Shown here: piece after piece, positions 1-11,662 of the stretch | Position numbering within the stretch: the stretch's first letter is position 1 | How the letters are laid out: every line of letters begins with the position of its first letter | Source of the DNA: Pomacea canaliculata | Taxonomy: Eukaryota > Mollusca > Gastropoda > Architaenioglossa > Ampullariidae | Length of the DNA: 64,000 nt | Assembly: GCF_003073045.1 (NCBI RefSeq) | Contig: NC_037599.1 | Coordinates: 17,338,055 to 17,402,054, forward strand | Reading direction: 5' to 3' | Made by a program: the position numbers and the translations under genes | Notes under the pieces: generated by a model | The model's input: only the letters and a program-made list of their open reading frames with translations | Database searches by the model: none | Told to the model about the DNA's origin: nothing

Positions 1-1185
1 CTCTCCCGCTACTTCCTCCTACGAGGAAAAAATCAGTGGAGTGACACTTTTAACACGGCGCATTCAAACATCGCTTCGTGCCTCATGAATTTTTATGTGA
101 ATGACAAAGTGGAGGGGCTTCTAGCGATGTAAAAGACAGAAGCAATACACGTTATGTCGCTGAAAGTTCATTATATAATTACAGGCCTCCAGACAATAAT
201 GTACACGTGATTCACAAAACGAAATCGAAATGCAAATCAATCTTTGGTTTCTCAGTCTCAAAAGCGTACGAAAGTCGGAAATGAGTGTGTGAGGGAAAAA
301 AAATTTCAAACAAAGGAGTAGGCGATAAGATAAAGCGGCGATGGGGCGGAGATGGGGACGAGAACTGTAAGAGAGAACAGAAAATTCAAACGACGTTGAT
401 TTCTTTCATATTTCTTTATTGCTTCGTGAAGGTTCATTTTCAGAAAAGCCTGCAGACAACAGTAGAACACATGGCAGTGATCAGCCAACACATCGTCGTT
501 GTAGTGACATCGTGTCTGCCCACAGCCATATTGTGGTCTCCAGCCAGAGCGTTATTCTGCGTGAAAACACAGACGGTTGTAAATGCAAATATATCTTTTT
601 AAGACATGACAACAATAAAAATAATACAAGCTCTTTCTCACTCTGTATATGGGGGGAAGGCTTGGTTGAAGTAAAGGGGATTAAATACAAAAAGCTGCAT
701 TGAGATCATTTTCATATGTTTTACAGTAAGCAAATTAATCACAAAACGCCAGATGAGGTATCTAGGCAAATTGAACATCGACCTAAACAATCAAGAAAGT
801 TTAACAATGAAGTCTCTTTACTTATAACAGCCAGATAGTTATTTATAATGTATTTATATCTAGGGAAACAACCCAAGAACGTTCTGATTGTACAGGAGAC
901 AACAGGATTAAATAAAAAGACTAACAGTTAAACGTAAAAGCTGCCTAAATTCTAGAACAACTTAATTATAACTTAAATAGCTAAATGGATATTAGTTACA
1001 AGACGTGGCAAAGGTATTACACGTTAAAGCCATGAAGGACACGAAACTGTATTATGGAGCCAGATACAAGCACAGGCTACCCGCAACAGCAGGTTAAAAA
1101 AAAAAAATCAAGGCGCGAACTGGGTATGGATGCAAACAATACGTTAGTCACTCAGAGAAAGCTCAAACTTAACTCAGATGTTACT
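1..1185. other. AT-rich non-coding sequence, no gene recognised
   Basis: Only short open frames under about 105 codons occur on either strand, with no recognisable domain or convincing splice pair. It lies downstream of the minus-strand Reeler gene. Confidence 0.5.
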
Positions 1186-1440
1186 TAAATGCAAGATCAA
1201 GGTAAATGTAACAACAAGTAACAAGCAAGATCAAGCTAAATGCAGCAGCCAGTTATAACAAAAATCAAGCTGAATGTAACAGCCGCTCAAATAAAAAAAC
1301 AACAACAAAAAACAAACAAACAAAAACCAACAACAACAAAACAACGATTAAGTTAAGCGCAAGAGCCAATTAAAAACACGAGGAGGTTATTAGAGACAAG
1401 TACAAATTAAATACAGCAGCTAGCAGGCACAAAAATAATT
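1186..1440. repeat. Degenerate minisatellite-like repeat
   Basis: An A-rich stretch in which the phrase 'aatcaagctnaatgnancagc' recurs imperfectly at about 50-70 bp spacing (for example near 1195, 1231, 1265, 1347 and 1405), separated by A-rich filler such as the CAA-rich run at 1296-1345. It looks like an old, diverged tandem array. No coding potential was seen. Confidence 0.4.
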
Positions 1441-1562
1441 GGGATTCAAAAGTCAATTAACTGAGTAAACAAACAACATGCAACGGACGGTCCTACTTGA
1501 TCATGTATCGTATCCATGATGCACTGTGTACATGTATAATAGTATATACAGTAATTGTGTGT

Positions 1563-1578
1563 GTATATATATATATAT
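1563..1578. repeat. (TA)n microsatellite
   Basis: A short TA dinucleotide run inside an AT-rich tract. Confidence 0.7.
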
Positions 1579-2058
1579 GTGTCTGTAAATGACAATCTGA
1601 CATAGCTAAATGTTGTTTTCAGTTTCATGCTGCTCCCTTTCTGATGTGAACTGGGACAAAACTATTTAATACACATAGAGTCTTAGAGCGAAATAAACAC
1701 TTTTTAGCAGATATGTTAATGAAACAATTTAAGTTAAAAGAAAATGTGTGCACTTAGAGCTAGAATTCAACTGACGTGTTTAGAGCATGCGCAAAAGCAA
1801 GTTGAATAAACATCGAATTTTCATGTTAAATTCATATATGTTTTTGACAGAATTTTTATAGAAGACCATTTCATTTGAAAGACAGCGTGTGTCTAAATAT
1901 AGGGATGTATAATCTAGCGCAAAGACCAGACGAAAACGGACATGGGTGGGGGCTGCGACACCGGCAAACGGGACCTGAGACAAGCAGTCCATTCAGAATT
2001 GAATTTGTGACATAAGATGATAACGGACCTGAAGCTAACCGTCAGAGCCATCATGACG

Positions 2059-2196
2059 TCATGGTGAAGTTCTTGCCGTGGTTCCCCTTCTCGATGATAT
2101 TCTTCTGCGTGCGTTATTTATAGCGATTAGCAGCTTCTGCAAGTCATCGCTATCTCGTGATCTGCCGCTGTCACGTAGCTGCTCGAGGCGATCGGC
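2059..2196 (-). CDS. Reeler gene candidate terminal exon 5
   Basis: An acceptor with a long T-rich tract (ttgttgttgttaaccccttcag) precedes an open frame of 45 codons and TGA. The same frame is closed by TAA just inside the intron, so the exon border is needed for it to be coding. Its phase 0 matches the end of exon 4. The peptide is hydrophilic and Arg-rich (NNARRRISSRR). An ATTAAA-type poly(A) signal occurs on the minus strand at 1665-1670. Further exons between 2197 and 4755 cannot be excluded. Confidence 0.5.
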   Translation of the reverse strand, partial: ADRLEQLRDSGRSRDSDDLQKLLIAINNARRRISSRRGTTARTSP

Positions 2197-5100
2197 CTGA
2201 AGGGGTTAACAACAACAACAAAAAAGGCTTACATCAGTGAAGCAGTTAGCAAACTAAACAATCGATCATAATGTCTTCTGGCGGCCATTATCTCATCTTC
2301 TCAGCAGGACGTCAAAGTATTGTTTTTATGATTTCCTGTTCCTTCTACGAGCTAATAAATGGCATGTCCATTATTATTAATTGATATACCCAGTATGCAT
2401 GTTCGTGTACCCAGCTTTGTCTTCATAGGTTCGGAGCCAGGTTATGCAAAATCAGCCCAGACTGGTGGAATTAAGCTCATTGCTGCTAAGAAAAAAAAAA
2501 TGAAACGAAAATTTTGATGTAGATAAATGGTGTATACTGTATAGGGACTGAACACTTTTCAACTCAATCATCGAATTCTTTGCCGGTGTAAAAAGTTGTT
2601 CCTGGAAGTTACTTCACATTTAAATGGCACCTTAGAAATTATTACAGTGAATGCAACAGCCGCGGCAACTGCATCACATTATGCAGGTGGTAGCGATATG
2701 TTAAAGTAAGCAAATACCGTTGTCGATTTTTAAGAAGCCAATGGCCAGTAGAAAAGTTATCTCCCTTGTTGGGATGGTCACGCTCGGGTTGCGTCAAAAA
2801 GGAAAGACAAGTTGTAACGGGGGTATGCCAGGGCACGTGGTTACCTCCCGCTATATTTCTCACCTTTACTTTCTCTCTCTCACGCACACACGAAGACCTA
2901 CAGCATCACAGCATGATAAAGTAATATTTATGATTTACATACGGCCTCATAAAATACTTTTCCAAACACGCAATTGACGTCCTAAAAAGACTTTTCTCCT
3001 CTCTCTCTCTCTCTTTTCTTGTTTTGATGGTGTCACTACAAGTGTCGGTATCTGACTCGAAAAACTCAAGATAAACCGTTATTGTTGTTGCTGTTTTTGT
3101 TTATTTCCGGCAGGAAAAATGATTTCACCTAAAGGCAATTTCGCACTGTGAGAGGACGGGGATCTGGGCGGAATATGGGGAGTGAAGGATGGGAGGGGCG
3201 AGGCGTGGAACCGTGGGGGTACAAGATAAACCTGCTGTGATCAGATATTTTATTCCGCTCCTCGAGAGACGTGTGGTTGCTTATGCAGCGAGAGAGGAGA
3301 CCCCCTTTGCAGCAGCATATTTATTTAGTTTTCATGGTATGACATAAAAAATGAAAATGCAAATAAAGTTTATGTTCCTGGGCCTCCTTTGAAAAGAAGA
3401 ATGTGTTATATACCCGCCCATTTTCTTCTGAAAATGAAAAGATCTAAATTAAGTGAAAAGCATTCTTACTTTTTTTTTTTTTTAAACTTTTGATCATTTT
3501 TTTTACTGTCTTGTTGGCATACTTTTCAAATCAAGATCTGTTAAAACCCTCAGGTATTGCCCAGCACCTGGCTAGAGATAAGCCAGTTTGAGGTCAAAGA
3601 AAGACGACCGCTTTTTTTGCGAACACACGCGATGGAAGAAGACGTACATCAGAGTTCATGACACGTCTTGCCCTGTTCACTAGCTGCCCGTTTAGTCATT
3701 CTGTTTGAGGTCTTCGGATGTCGTGTGGTAATGAAAGCAAAACGGGAAAACCTATCAGTAATACAACTTCCGCTCTTTACACCACAGGCAGTGAAATATA
3801 TTATTAGAGGGAGCCTCAGGTAGTATACTGGTGTAAACACTCGTTCGTCATCACTGTGCTCATTTCTGAACACTCCTTCTGCATGTGACGTCTCGGGCAC
3901 GATGTCCATTCTCGACATGTGGCATCTGTTTACAGGGCTGACTGATTTGCCATGATATATCTCCTTAGTTGCTGGCTCGGAGGTAAAATATGAACTCCCC
4001 CTCCCCCTCTGTATGTGACACCTAGTCACAGGGATGACCGACAGGGCTGTGTGTGTGTGGAGGGAGTGTGAGGGCCTTTTATGGGTTCCATACGCCTTCA
4101 TCCCCTTCCCCATAACATTATTTCAATTGAAAAATTAAGCAAAGATACTTTTCGCTTACAGCATCTAGCCATCTTACTAAAAATAGGGCCTCACAAAAGA
4201 CTTCTCACCGGGCATGCAAAAGAAAATTTAAAATCCATACGAAATCAATCAACTTATCACAAAACAAAAAATAAATTGACTGTCTACAAAAGAAACCTGA
4301 CAAAACGCATCTCAAGGTACCTCCAAAAGAAGGTTAACACCATAGTGACAGTTCTTGTCGAGAAAGTAAAACGGGTTAAGCAAATGCTATGAAATACGAA
4401 AACAGAACATAAGTAGTAAGCGAGTATTTAAAAAAATAAAAGAAGAAAATCTAAATTTCCACACGACCTAGCTCCTGTCCGTGTCAGTGGTGTGTACCTG
4501 CCTACTCGTCCACATAAACATAACTGTCTCATAAACCAGCGTGTTGTACTTGGTACCTGATTCTAGATAATTCTAGATGCCTTAATTATTAGACATGATA
4601 TACCGGTGCCACATACAAGCATACGGGTTGGATAAAGTATATGTACATGTCATGTAGAAGGACAATGACACCTAGGAACAATTTATACACAATTGTAACG
4701 TCATTCACCAGTTCCCAACATCACTCTAAGCCTATCGTGTAAATCTAGTGCTTACTAGAGATTGTCTCCCTTTCGTGACAGGTGTTACGCCCCTTGTAGT
4801 GAGTGTAGTTTGAGCCGTGGTTGTGGTCGCTGCTGAACTAGATTTGGTGGACAGCATCAGTGTCGTGCTAAGACGAGTAGAGAGGGTTAAGGTCGTGCTG
4901 AGTGTGGTAGCTGCGGTGGTGGAGGACGTGGCGCGGGTAGTTGTGGTAGCAGTGGTGGACACGGGAGTGTTCGTAGGAGTCGTTGAAGGCGCTATGGTAT
5001 TGGCTGTGGAGGCAACAATTGTGCTGGACTCAATGTTCGTGTAGATGGCAGAGAAATATTCCACGACGGTTAAGCTGTGTAATAGACATAAATATAGACA

Positions 5101-8100
5101 GATAAATTCGTTTGAATTGGTTGTATTCCTTTAAAAGATCGAGAAGTTTATGCAAGACCACAAAGCAATAAAGAAATAAAAGCATTTTTAATTAAAGGTA
5201 AATGCGATAGAGTTATTCGTCACAGGTGGGCGTGAACGTAAGTGATCCATCCTGTTGAGGCCACGGCAGGTCGAGTCCAGCATCTTTCCCCTTCCGCCAC
5301 TTTTTATCCCCCCGGATTAATCACTTGCCCATTTGCTGTGAGCAATGTATTAATGTATATAACACTGGTTTATAAAAAGTTTCAACTAACACCGATATTC
5401 TTAACGGCCAACAATGACTCTCCTTATAATGATGTCATATCCTAAAAGGATCATTTACCCCACAGTGAACAGTGCACAAAATTATATTTTAAATGTCTGT
5501 TTCTTTTTAGCATATTATACAAGAGGTCAAAACTAAACCCTATAGAGGCCTCCATATTGATGTTCTCTCCTTTCCTTTACCGAAATTTCACGTTGCCTTG
5601 GACTGTTGAGGGCGCCGTCCATTTGAAGATTTTTACAGCAGCATCGTCGGGCCGTGAGTGAGTGAGCGAGCCAACCTAACAAAGAAAGAGAAAAGAATGA
5701 TTCTGGTAACAGCCTATCACGCTAAAGTAATACTTGAAAGAGATCTATCACCATGATAACTGTCTTTATCAAATTATCCTCCCTCCTTGCATAGGTGCGC
5801 TCGCATGTACGAGAGAGAAAGAAAGTGAGAGGAGACAGAGAGAAACTGAAAAGGAGTCACAATGTCTTTGGACAAGTGCATGTCTCTTTATGTTCTTTAT
5901 GTGGGCTACTTAAGTAGCCCGCCTGCTTTAACACGCTTGGAAAAGACGAGCTAATTTTATGTGGCCCATCCTAAACCCAAAAAGTGGAGAGAGGTATTTA
6001 ACACACACACACACACACACGTTTGTTTTGCCCCTCTCCTTCACACGTACATGTCATCATACATGCACATACATACTTGATCGAACGCAGATTGTATCCC
6101 TCTTATACCCCCCAACCCCAACTCCCACGCACACACAAGTTTTAGTCCTTCATACACCTGTTTGTTATTATTCGATACTTACTCCGCAAGGCTGTTTGTA
6201 TTTGCTAGTCTCATTGCTGAAGGTACCGATTAGTTCGGTCGATGATGGATTGTTGGCCGACCGCGCCTCCAGCAAGAAACCTTTGAACATTCTGCTGTCG
6301 GATGAGCTTATGGTGACTGTCGACAGACAACACATACCAGACACGCATCATTGAGCACGTGCTAGCAAAGCAACATCTCGGTCAAGCCAATAAGCGGGTT
6401 GTGGCAGAGCAAAGGTGCAGGGTGTGGATAATTAGCCCTTGTGCACTTAGTTATGTATTACATCAATTCTATTATCAGTCCGCTAATTTTGTGGTATGAT
6501 TTCGTTAAATTTTCTTGCATAATTAAAAGTCTAAATTTATTTGGCCATTTTTTTTCAATTAAACAGCACAAAATATGTTGGATAGTTTCCAAAATAGCGC
6601 AGACCAAATCAGTGAACTTGACAAGGATGTATTTCCGTCAGTAGAAACTATGTCGAAGGCCTTATACAAGTTTACTCTGTGAATATTCAAGTAAAGAACA
6701 AGGAGCAACACAAAGAATTGGTATGAAAGAGAATGTAGGCAGAAAAAAATGCTTTAACAATGTCTGGAAACGAATCAAGTCGACCACGAGAAACGTGAAA
6801 TAGTTGTGAAAAAATATTTTTAAAATTCACATAGAAAAAGAAAGCTGCTTAAAAAAAAAAAAACCACAGAAATCCTAAAAATATCTATAAACGACCCAAA
6901 ACTATTTTGGCGTGATAAAATACATACAAAAAGAGAAGCAGTAACCCAGAGTGATATCAACACTGAACAATGGTACCATTATTTTTTCCAGATATTTAAT
7001 GACAGTGGCTTAGCTCTAGACATAGTCAATGAAGATGTTATTTTGAGTGAAGCAAAAGATGTCTCAGCTCTGGCTCCTTGACGATGGGATCTCGAAACAC
7101 TAAAGGATCAGTAGTATAAGATATCATAAACAGGGTAAAAAAGCAAGACACTACCAGGAGAAATGATAATTCATTCTAATGACAAAGTTGTTTATTACCT
7201 TCAAGTGTTCTATAAGCTTTTCAGTGAAATTTTCCATGAGAATGGTCTAAATCTATAGTTGTGAAAATTTATAAACAGATGAGACAGCTAATCTCGAAAA
7301 CTAGCGTGGTATTACACGTGGTTATAGGTATTCCCAGTGCCATAACTGAGATTATAATAATATCTTAAATACAAGATTAACAGAGTGGGAGGAACGAGAA
7401 GAGAATAATAGAACCGGCAGATTTCGGCGAGGTTACAGCACAATAGACAATGTTTTATACTTTTTTTCTATTCTTTCTACAAAATAATAACATTTTATAT
7501 TGCATTCGTCGACTTCAAACACGCTTTTGATTCCATCAATGGGGGGGGGGGGGGAACTTCTATTATGCTTCAAGAAAGAAACTGAACAAATAGATGTACT
7601 GAGCACTCCAGGAGATATACAAATAATTATTAAGCTATGTGCACGAAAAGGATAAAATTATGCTCCAATCTTTTTTATTCTCCATGGGGAGTCAAGCAAG
7701 GATGTTTGTAAGCTCCCTGTTGTTGTTGTTTGTTTTTTTACTAATCAGCTAACAATTGAAATGTCTCTTATGGGTAAACATGGTATACAAATGATTTCTT
7801 GTTGCTTTTTTGCAGATGACGTAGTATTGTTCTCTAGTACAATAGTAGGTTTACAAAAACAGTTGAATAACATGCATACAGAAGCTAACAGACTAAAATC
7901 AACACTAAATTTTAAAAAAAGTAATGTCATAGTCTTCAAAATGGGTGGTCAGTTAAAAGGAAATGATTCTATCGAAGTGATACGGTACCCGTGACAAACA
8001 CAAAAATTTAGAAATGATTTTCTTTACATGTTCAAGTCTAACAAAATCATTAAGAAAGGAAAAATATGAGAAATAGAGCTGTTAAAATATCGTATAAGCT

Positions 8101-8515
8101 CTGTTGGGTAACCAAAACATTACATTGGAAACTATTTGAACCCATAGTGACATATGCCACAGAAATAAAGGGGTCTGGAGGAAGAAGCAAAGAAAATAGG
8201 AAACGTTCACGTTTCTGCAAAGAAACGCATCCTAAACGTCCGCCAGCATACTTTGAAGGAGATGACCCATGGCGAGAAAGGCAAATAAAAAAATGAACCA
8301 AGCCTACCATCCAGCACATCTCCTGGTCGAAAAATCCCTGGTGTCACCGTGACCCTGAATGGAGCCGGGGTGGTCGGTTTGGTGCCCCCGTGGCGAGGAG
8401 TCATGTCCGAACAGGCGCTCGCGGGTGCCCCACTGGAGTACGCAAAGCCAGTCCTCACCTGAGCGAGTATCACTATCGCTACTCCCAACAAACGCAAAGT
8501 TTTTAGAGCCGTCAT
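2059..8515 (-). CDS. Reeler-domain secreted protein, five-exon gene
   Basis: Predicted secreted protein of 297 residues with a signal peptide (about 1-25, hydrophobic LLGVAIVILA core), a Reeler domain (about 30-163), a Thr/Ser-rich linker likely to be O-glycosylated (164-246) and a basic C-terminal tail. Reeler hallmarks appear in order across four exons: GAPASAC, PGDVLD joined to VTISS, FKGFLLEARSA, THS, KWTAP, and GNVKF joined to RLTVVEYFSAIY. Exons on the minus strand are 8308-8515, 6183-6316, 5581-5675, 4756-5074 and 2059-2196, with lengths 208+134+95+319+138 = 894 nt. All junctions are GT-AG and phase-consistent, and the chain ends in TGA. Reeler domains occur in reelin, ferric-chelate reductase-like proteins and invertebrate defence proteins. 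No DOMON, cytochrome b561 or transmembrane segment is visible, so this is the short secreted type. The last exon is the least certain. Function beyond the domain is unknown. Confidence 0.85.
4756..5074 (-). CDS. Reeler gene exon 4 (domain end and Thr/Ser-rich linker)
   Basis: The acceptor is TATTACACAG and the donor GTAAGC. The first base completes Arg with exon 3, giving FRLTVVEYFSAIY, the end of the Reeler domain. About 80 residues dominated by Thr, Ser and Ala follow, a mucin-like linker. Reading through the donor would hit TAG after seven more codons, so a shorter secreted form is an alternative. Confidence 0.8.
5581..5675 (-). CDS. Reeler gene exon 3
   Basis: A strong polypyrimidine acceptor (tctttctttgttag) precedes 5675 and a GTAAAG donor follows 5581. 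The 95-nt exon encodes VGSLTHS through KWTAPSTVQGNVKF, the conserved 'W-x-A-P ... G-x-V-x-F' segment of Reeler domains, and ends in phase 2. Confidence 0.86.
5999..6020. repeat. (AC)n microsatellite
   Basis: An uninterrupted AC run of about 11 units in an intron of the Reeler gene. Confidence 0.9.
6183..6316 (-). CDS. Reeler gene exon 2
   Basis: The acceptor is a pyrimidine-rich stretch ending in CGACAG just above 6316. The donor is a consensus GTAAGT at 6182-6177. The 134-nt exon encodes the FKGFLLEARSA core of the Reeler domain, ends in phase 0 and supplies one Cys (QPCG). Confidence 0.88.
6880..8285 (+). mobile_element. Degenerate non-LTR retrotransposon (LINE) reverse-transcriptase relic
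   Basis: Reading the plus strand with frame changes gives reverse-transcriptase landmarks in order: NDPKLFWRDKI (about 6885), KTLPGEMI (about 7145), RLTEWEERE with RFRRGYSTIDNV (about 7378-7455), AFVDFKHAFDSI (about 7505), the catalytic FADDVVLFSS (about 7810-7840) and EPIVTYATEIKG (about 8137-8170). These are motifs of the LINE polymerase. No endonuclease is visible, and stops and frameshifts are frequent, so it is dead. It sits in intron 1 of the Reeler gene in the opposite orientation. A run of 14 G at 7541-7554 interrupts the frame just after the AFVDF motif. Confidence 0.85.
7541..7554 (+). repeat. Homopolymer G14 run
   Basis: Fourteen consecutive G within the dead reverse-transcriptase reading frame. 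It is unusual in this AT-rich setting. Confidence 0.9.
8308..8515 (-). CDS. Reeler gene exon 1 (start, signal peptide, domain N-terminus)
   Basis: The ATG at 8515-8513 opens 69 codons plus one base, through the Reeler motif PGDVLD. The donor is GTAGGC at 8307-8302. The single overhanging G joins TC of exon 2 to make Val, restoring the family motif DVTI. An intron of about 2 kb follows and contains a plus-strand LINE relic. Confidence 0.88.
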
Positions 8516-9359
8516 GCTTTTTTTTTTGTCTTTATAGTCGCGTTCTTTGATTGGCTCTGGACAGGCAACCGAAGAACGAAATTCGAATCAAGTAATCGCT
8601 GGATTCTAGCTCTTCAGTGATTCTTTGTGGAAGAAAGACTGACCAGACCAAGTAACTCGGAAGTACTCAGGCGAAAATCACGTCCTGTTGCGCTCCAATA
8701 AAACTGCAACATACATCTGACTAGCTTGTCAAGCGTTTGGCATCTGACCCATCTCGTGTATAGCTCATTTTCTTTTCGTTAACAAGCTGCGTTGCCACTG
8801 GGATGGAAGGTGCGGCTGAGAATCCGTCAATCAAATTGAAACAGACTACGTCGGAAAAACCACCTTCCGGCAGGGCTGGACACGGAGTCATGATCGAGTG
8901 CGCAAGGTCAGGCGGTAAAAGGATGCTGAGCTGCCGCAAGCAGGTATAAAATTTGCATTAACTGTGAGTTCATGGGTGAGCTTGAGGAGAATAGTTGTTC
9001 CTGGAAGGGGGGAGGGAGTAGGAGTGGGCTGTGGGGAGTGTTTTTCTTCGAAGATTCACCCCCCACCTTAAGAGAATCGCATATCACATTTAAGTGACCT
9101 AGTTTGTCGTTGTAAGCGTATGCACAACTAATTTTTGCGACATATTTGCACATCGCTTGTATGAATTTGCTGTGTGTATGTGTGCACATACGCTGCTTTG
9201 ACAATATGCCCGCGATTGTATTAAAGGCTTTCAAAACACAGTCACAAAGTAGCCACAGGCGTATCTTCACGTTAGAGTTAGTGTGTGCGTGTGTTTGTGT
9301 GTGCGAAATGTATTTTCTTGAAAGTTAGACACAAAATCCCAATACATCGTAGAGAAAAG
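8516..9359. other. Upstream region of the Reeler gene, no gene assigned
   Basis: This holds the presumed promoter of the divergent Reeler gene; a TATA-like ctataaag on the minus strand lies too close to the ATG to be trusted. An open stretch at about 8795-8945 is readable on both strands but matches nothing I recognise. Confidence 0.4.
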
Positions 9360-9367
9360 CTTTACAT
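9360..9367. repeat. hAT target-site duplication, left copy (CTTTACAT)
   Basis: The 8-bp CTTTACAT directly left of the element is repeated exactly at 11655-11662 on its right. The 8-bp length is diagnostic of hAT insertion. Confidence 0.95.
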
Positions 9368-11654
9368 CAGGGGTCTCAAACTCGCGGCCCGCGGGCCAAC
9401 TGCGGCCCGCCGGACAAAAGTTTGCGGCCCCCACCTCAATATCAAAGTTTCATGTTAGTGCGGCCCGAGTTTGATACTGTTATATCTTCTCCTCTCTCGC
9501 TCCCACAGAGGCAGCCCAACGTGTCTTATTTGCACAGAGAAAGTTGCAGTGCACAAAGAATACAATTTGAAACATCATTACACAACTAGACATGCTGAGG
9601 AGTATGCAAAATACCAGGGAGATGAGAGAGTCAACCGGGTTGCTAATCTTAAAACACATCTACTGAGGCAACAAATTTCTTTAAGAAAGCAACCAAAGAG
9701 AATGACGCAGCAGTCGAAGCTAGCTACGTGGTTAGTGAGATGATTGCTAAAGCAGGAAAGCCATTCAAAGAAGGTGAATTTTTAAAAATGTGCATATTAC
9801 AGGCTGCATGTATTGTCTGTCCAGAAAAGAAAGGTCAGTTTAGCAACATCAGCCTTTCTGCCAACACCGTAGCAGAGCGCATTTCTGACCTGTCAAGTGA
9901 CATTTATGATCAACTGTGTGAGAAAGCAAAATGTTTCATATATATTATTTCATATTGTATACTCAGTCGCTCTTGATGAGACCACAGACATCACCGACAC
10001 TGCCCAACTCGCAGTTTTGTCCGCGGTGTTGATGACACTTTTGAAGTCATAGAGGAGTTGTTCACAGTGATTCCAATGCATGGCCAGACCACAGCTCAGG
10101 AGATATTTCACCAGCTGTGTGATGCCATTGAGAATGCCGGTTTGCCTTGGAGGAGGTTTGTTGGAATAACAACTGATGGAGCGCCATCAATGACAGGGAG
10201 GACTGGTGGCACTTGTTCAAAAAAAAAAAAAAAAAAAAACTGGAAGAGGAAGGTGTGGAGGAGGCCATTGCTCTGCACTATATTATTCATCAGCAGGCCC
10301 TTTGCAGCAAATGCCTGAAGTTTGACAATGTGATGTCTTTCGTTGTGAAATGTATCAACCAAATCAGATCCAGGGGCTTAAAGCACAGAAGGTTTCGTGC
10401 TTTTTTAGAGGAAATGGAGTCAGAATATGGGGATGTGCTCTGCTTCACCGAGGTACGTTGGGTCAGCAGGGGAAACATATTGAAGAGATTTTTTGAGTTG
10501 AGAGCCGAAGTGAAAGCCTTCATGGAGAAAGATGGGGTTGCTGTTCCTGTGCTAAGTGATCCAAAATGGCTCATGGACTTAGCTTTTTTGGTTGATATGA
10601 CACATGAGCTTAACGTACTGAACAAGAAGCTACAAGGTCAGGGGCAACTTGTCAGTGCTGTCTATGACAACGTGAGAGCATTCTCTACAAAACTTATGTT
10701 ATGGAAAGCCCAGCTTTCTCAGACAAACTTGCCATTTCCAGCATGCAAGGTACTCATGGATGCAGGCACACCGTCAGTGGTGAAGAGTATGTGGATGTCA
10801 TTTTGAAGCTACAGTAGGAATTCGATCACAGATTTGCGGATTTCAAGACGCACAGAACCACATTTCAAATTTTTGAGGACCCTACTCCTTTTATGTACAA
10901 GGTGCTCCTCCTGTGCTTCAAATGGAGCTCATTGACCTGCAGTGCAACTTGAACTCAAAGCCAAGTTCAGGGAGGTGAGTGGAAAAGCAGACAAGCTCGG
11001 GCAATTTTTGAGAGAATTGCCCCCTAGCTTCCCTGAGCTTTCCCAAATGTTCAAGCGGACCATGTGTCTTTTGGGGAGCACATACTTGTGCGAAAAGCTC
11101 TTCTCTACCTTGAACTTCAATAAGTCCAAGTACAGATCCAGACTTACTGATGAGCATCTTCAAGCCGTACTGAGGGTCTCAACTGCTTCCTCCCTTAAGC
11201 CAACTGTGGCTCGGCTATGCTAGAGTAAGCGCTGCCAGACCTCTACAGCAAGAAGTAGGCAGAAGCCATGTTCAGAACAGTTTTATGTTCAATGTTCCAT
11301 TCATGTTCAGAAAGTTAAATGTTAAAGAAATGCTAATACAGACATTTAAATCTGAATAATAATAATTACATTTCTCTGGTCAGCAACTATATTTTCTTCA
11401 GTCTTCTATATCTGCTGTATTATTATTATATTTTCATTTTCAATTATTCATTTATTACTAATTGATTTATTTTTTCTTATGAATTTGTTAATTTATTTTT
11501 ATTTTTTAACACAAAAATAAGATGAAAAAATAAGACATTTGATAACATTGGAATGTTTTTGTAAGAGCTTTTCTTGTGGAAAACCTGATGCGGCCCGGCC
11601 TCATCCAGACTCTGCCTCCAGTGGCCCCCGGGTAAATTGAGTTTGAGACCCCTG
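9368..11654 (+). mobile_element. Complete hAT DNA transposon with dead transposase
   Basis: The 2,287-bp element is bounded by perfect 16-bp terminal inverted repeats, CAGGGGTCTCAAACTC at the left and its reverse complement at the right. Sub-terminal GCGGCCCG-type repeats occur at both ends. The inside carries a zinc finger and hAT transposase coding remnant. The intact ends mean it could have been mobilised in trans or that it inserted fairly recently. Confidence 0.95.
9480..11223 (+). pseudogene. hAT transposase (GTF2IRD2/ZBED-like family), frameshifted
   Basis: Transposase that would bind the element ends and catalyse cut-and-paste transposition. The visible parts in order are a BED/C2H2-like finger (CLICTEKVAV... 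with H-x5-H, about 9525-9600), an RNase H-like core with KKGQFSNISLSANTVAERI (about 9830) and the DETTDI/TTDGAPSM motifs (about 9975-10195), a middle domain (10213-10806), and the C-terminal hATC dimerisation domain (FPELSQ..., STYLCEKLFS, KSKYRSRLTDEHL, about 11030-11160). The frame breaks near 9735, 9950, 10020, in an A20 run at 10219 and after 10800. At least five breaks make it non-functional. Vertebrate GTF2IRD2- and ZBED-type host genes derive from related hAT transposases. Confidence 0.9.
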
Positions 11655-11662
11655 CTTTACAT
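11655..11662. repeat. hAT target-site duplication, right copy
   Basis: An exact repeat of the CTTTACAT found at 9360-9367. Confidence 0.95.

Noticed and set aside
3649..4113. 154-codon minus-strand open frame in the last Reeler intron
   Set aside because: No recognisable motif. It contains locally repeated CATGTG-CAGGG-type sequence and no splice sites that would join it in phase.
4817..5044. Val-rich open frame on the plus strand
   Set aside because: It is the antisense of the Thr/Ser-rich exon 4 of the Reeler gene, which has splice sites and phase support.
8721..8939. 72-codon minus-strand frame, and an overlapping plus-strand frame with a possible donor
   Set aside because: No domain recognised and neither strand is clearly favoured; too little to call an exon.
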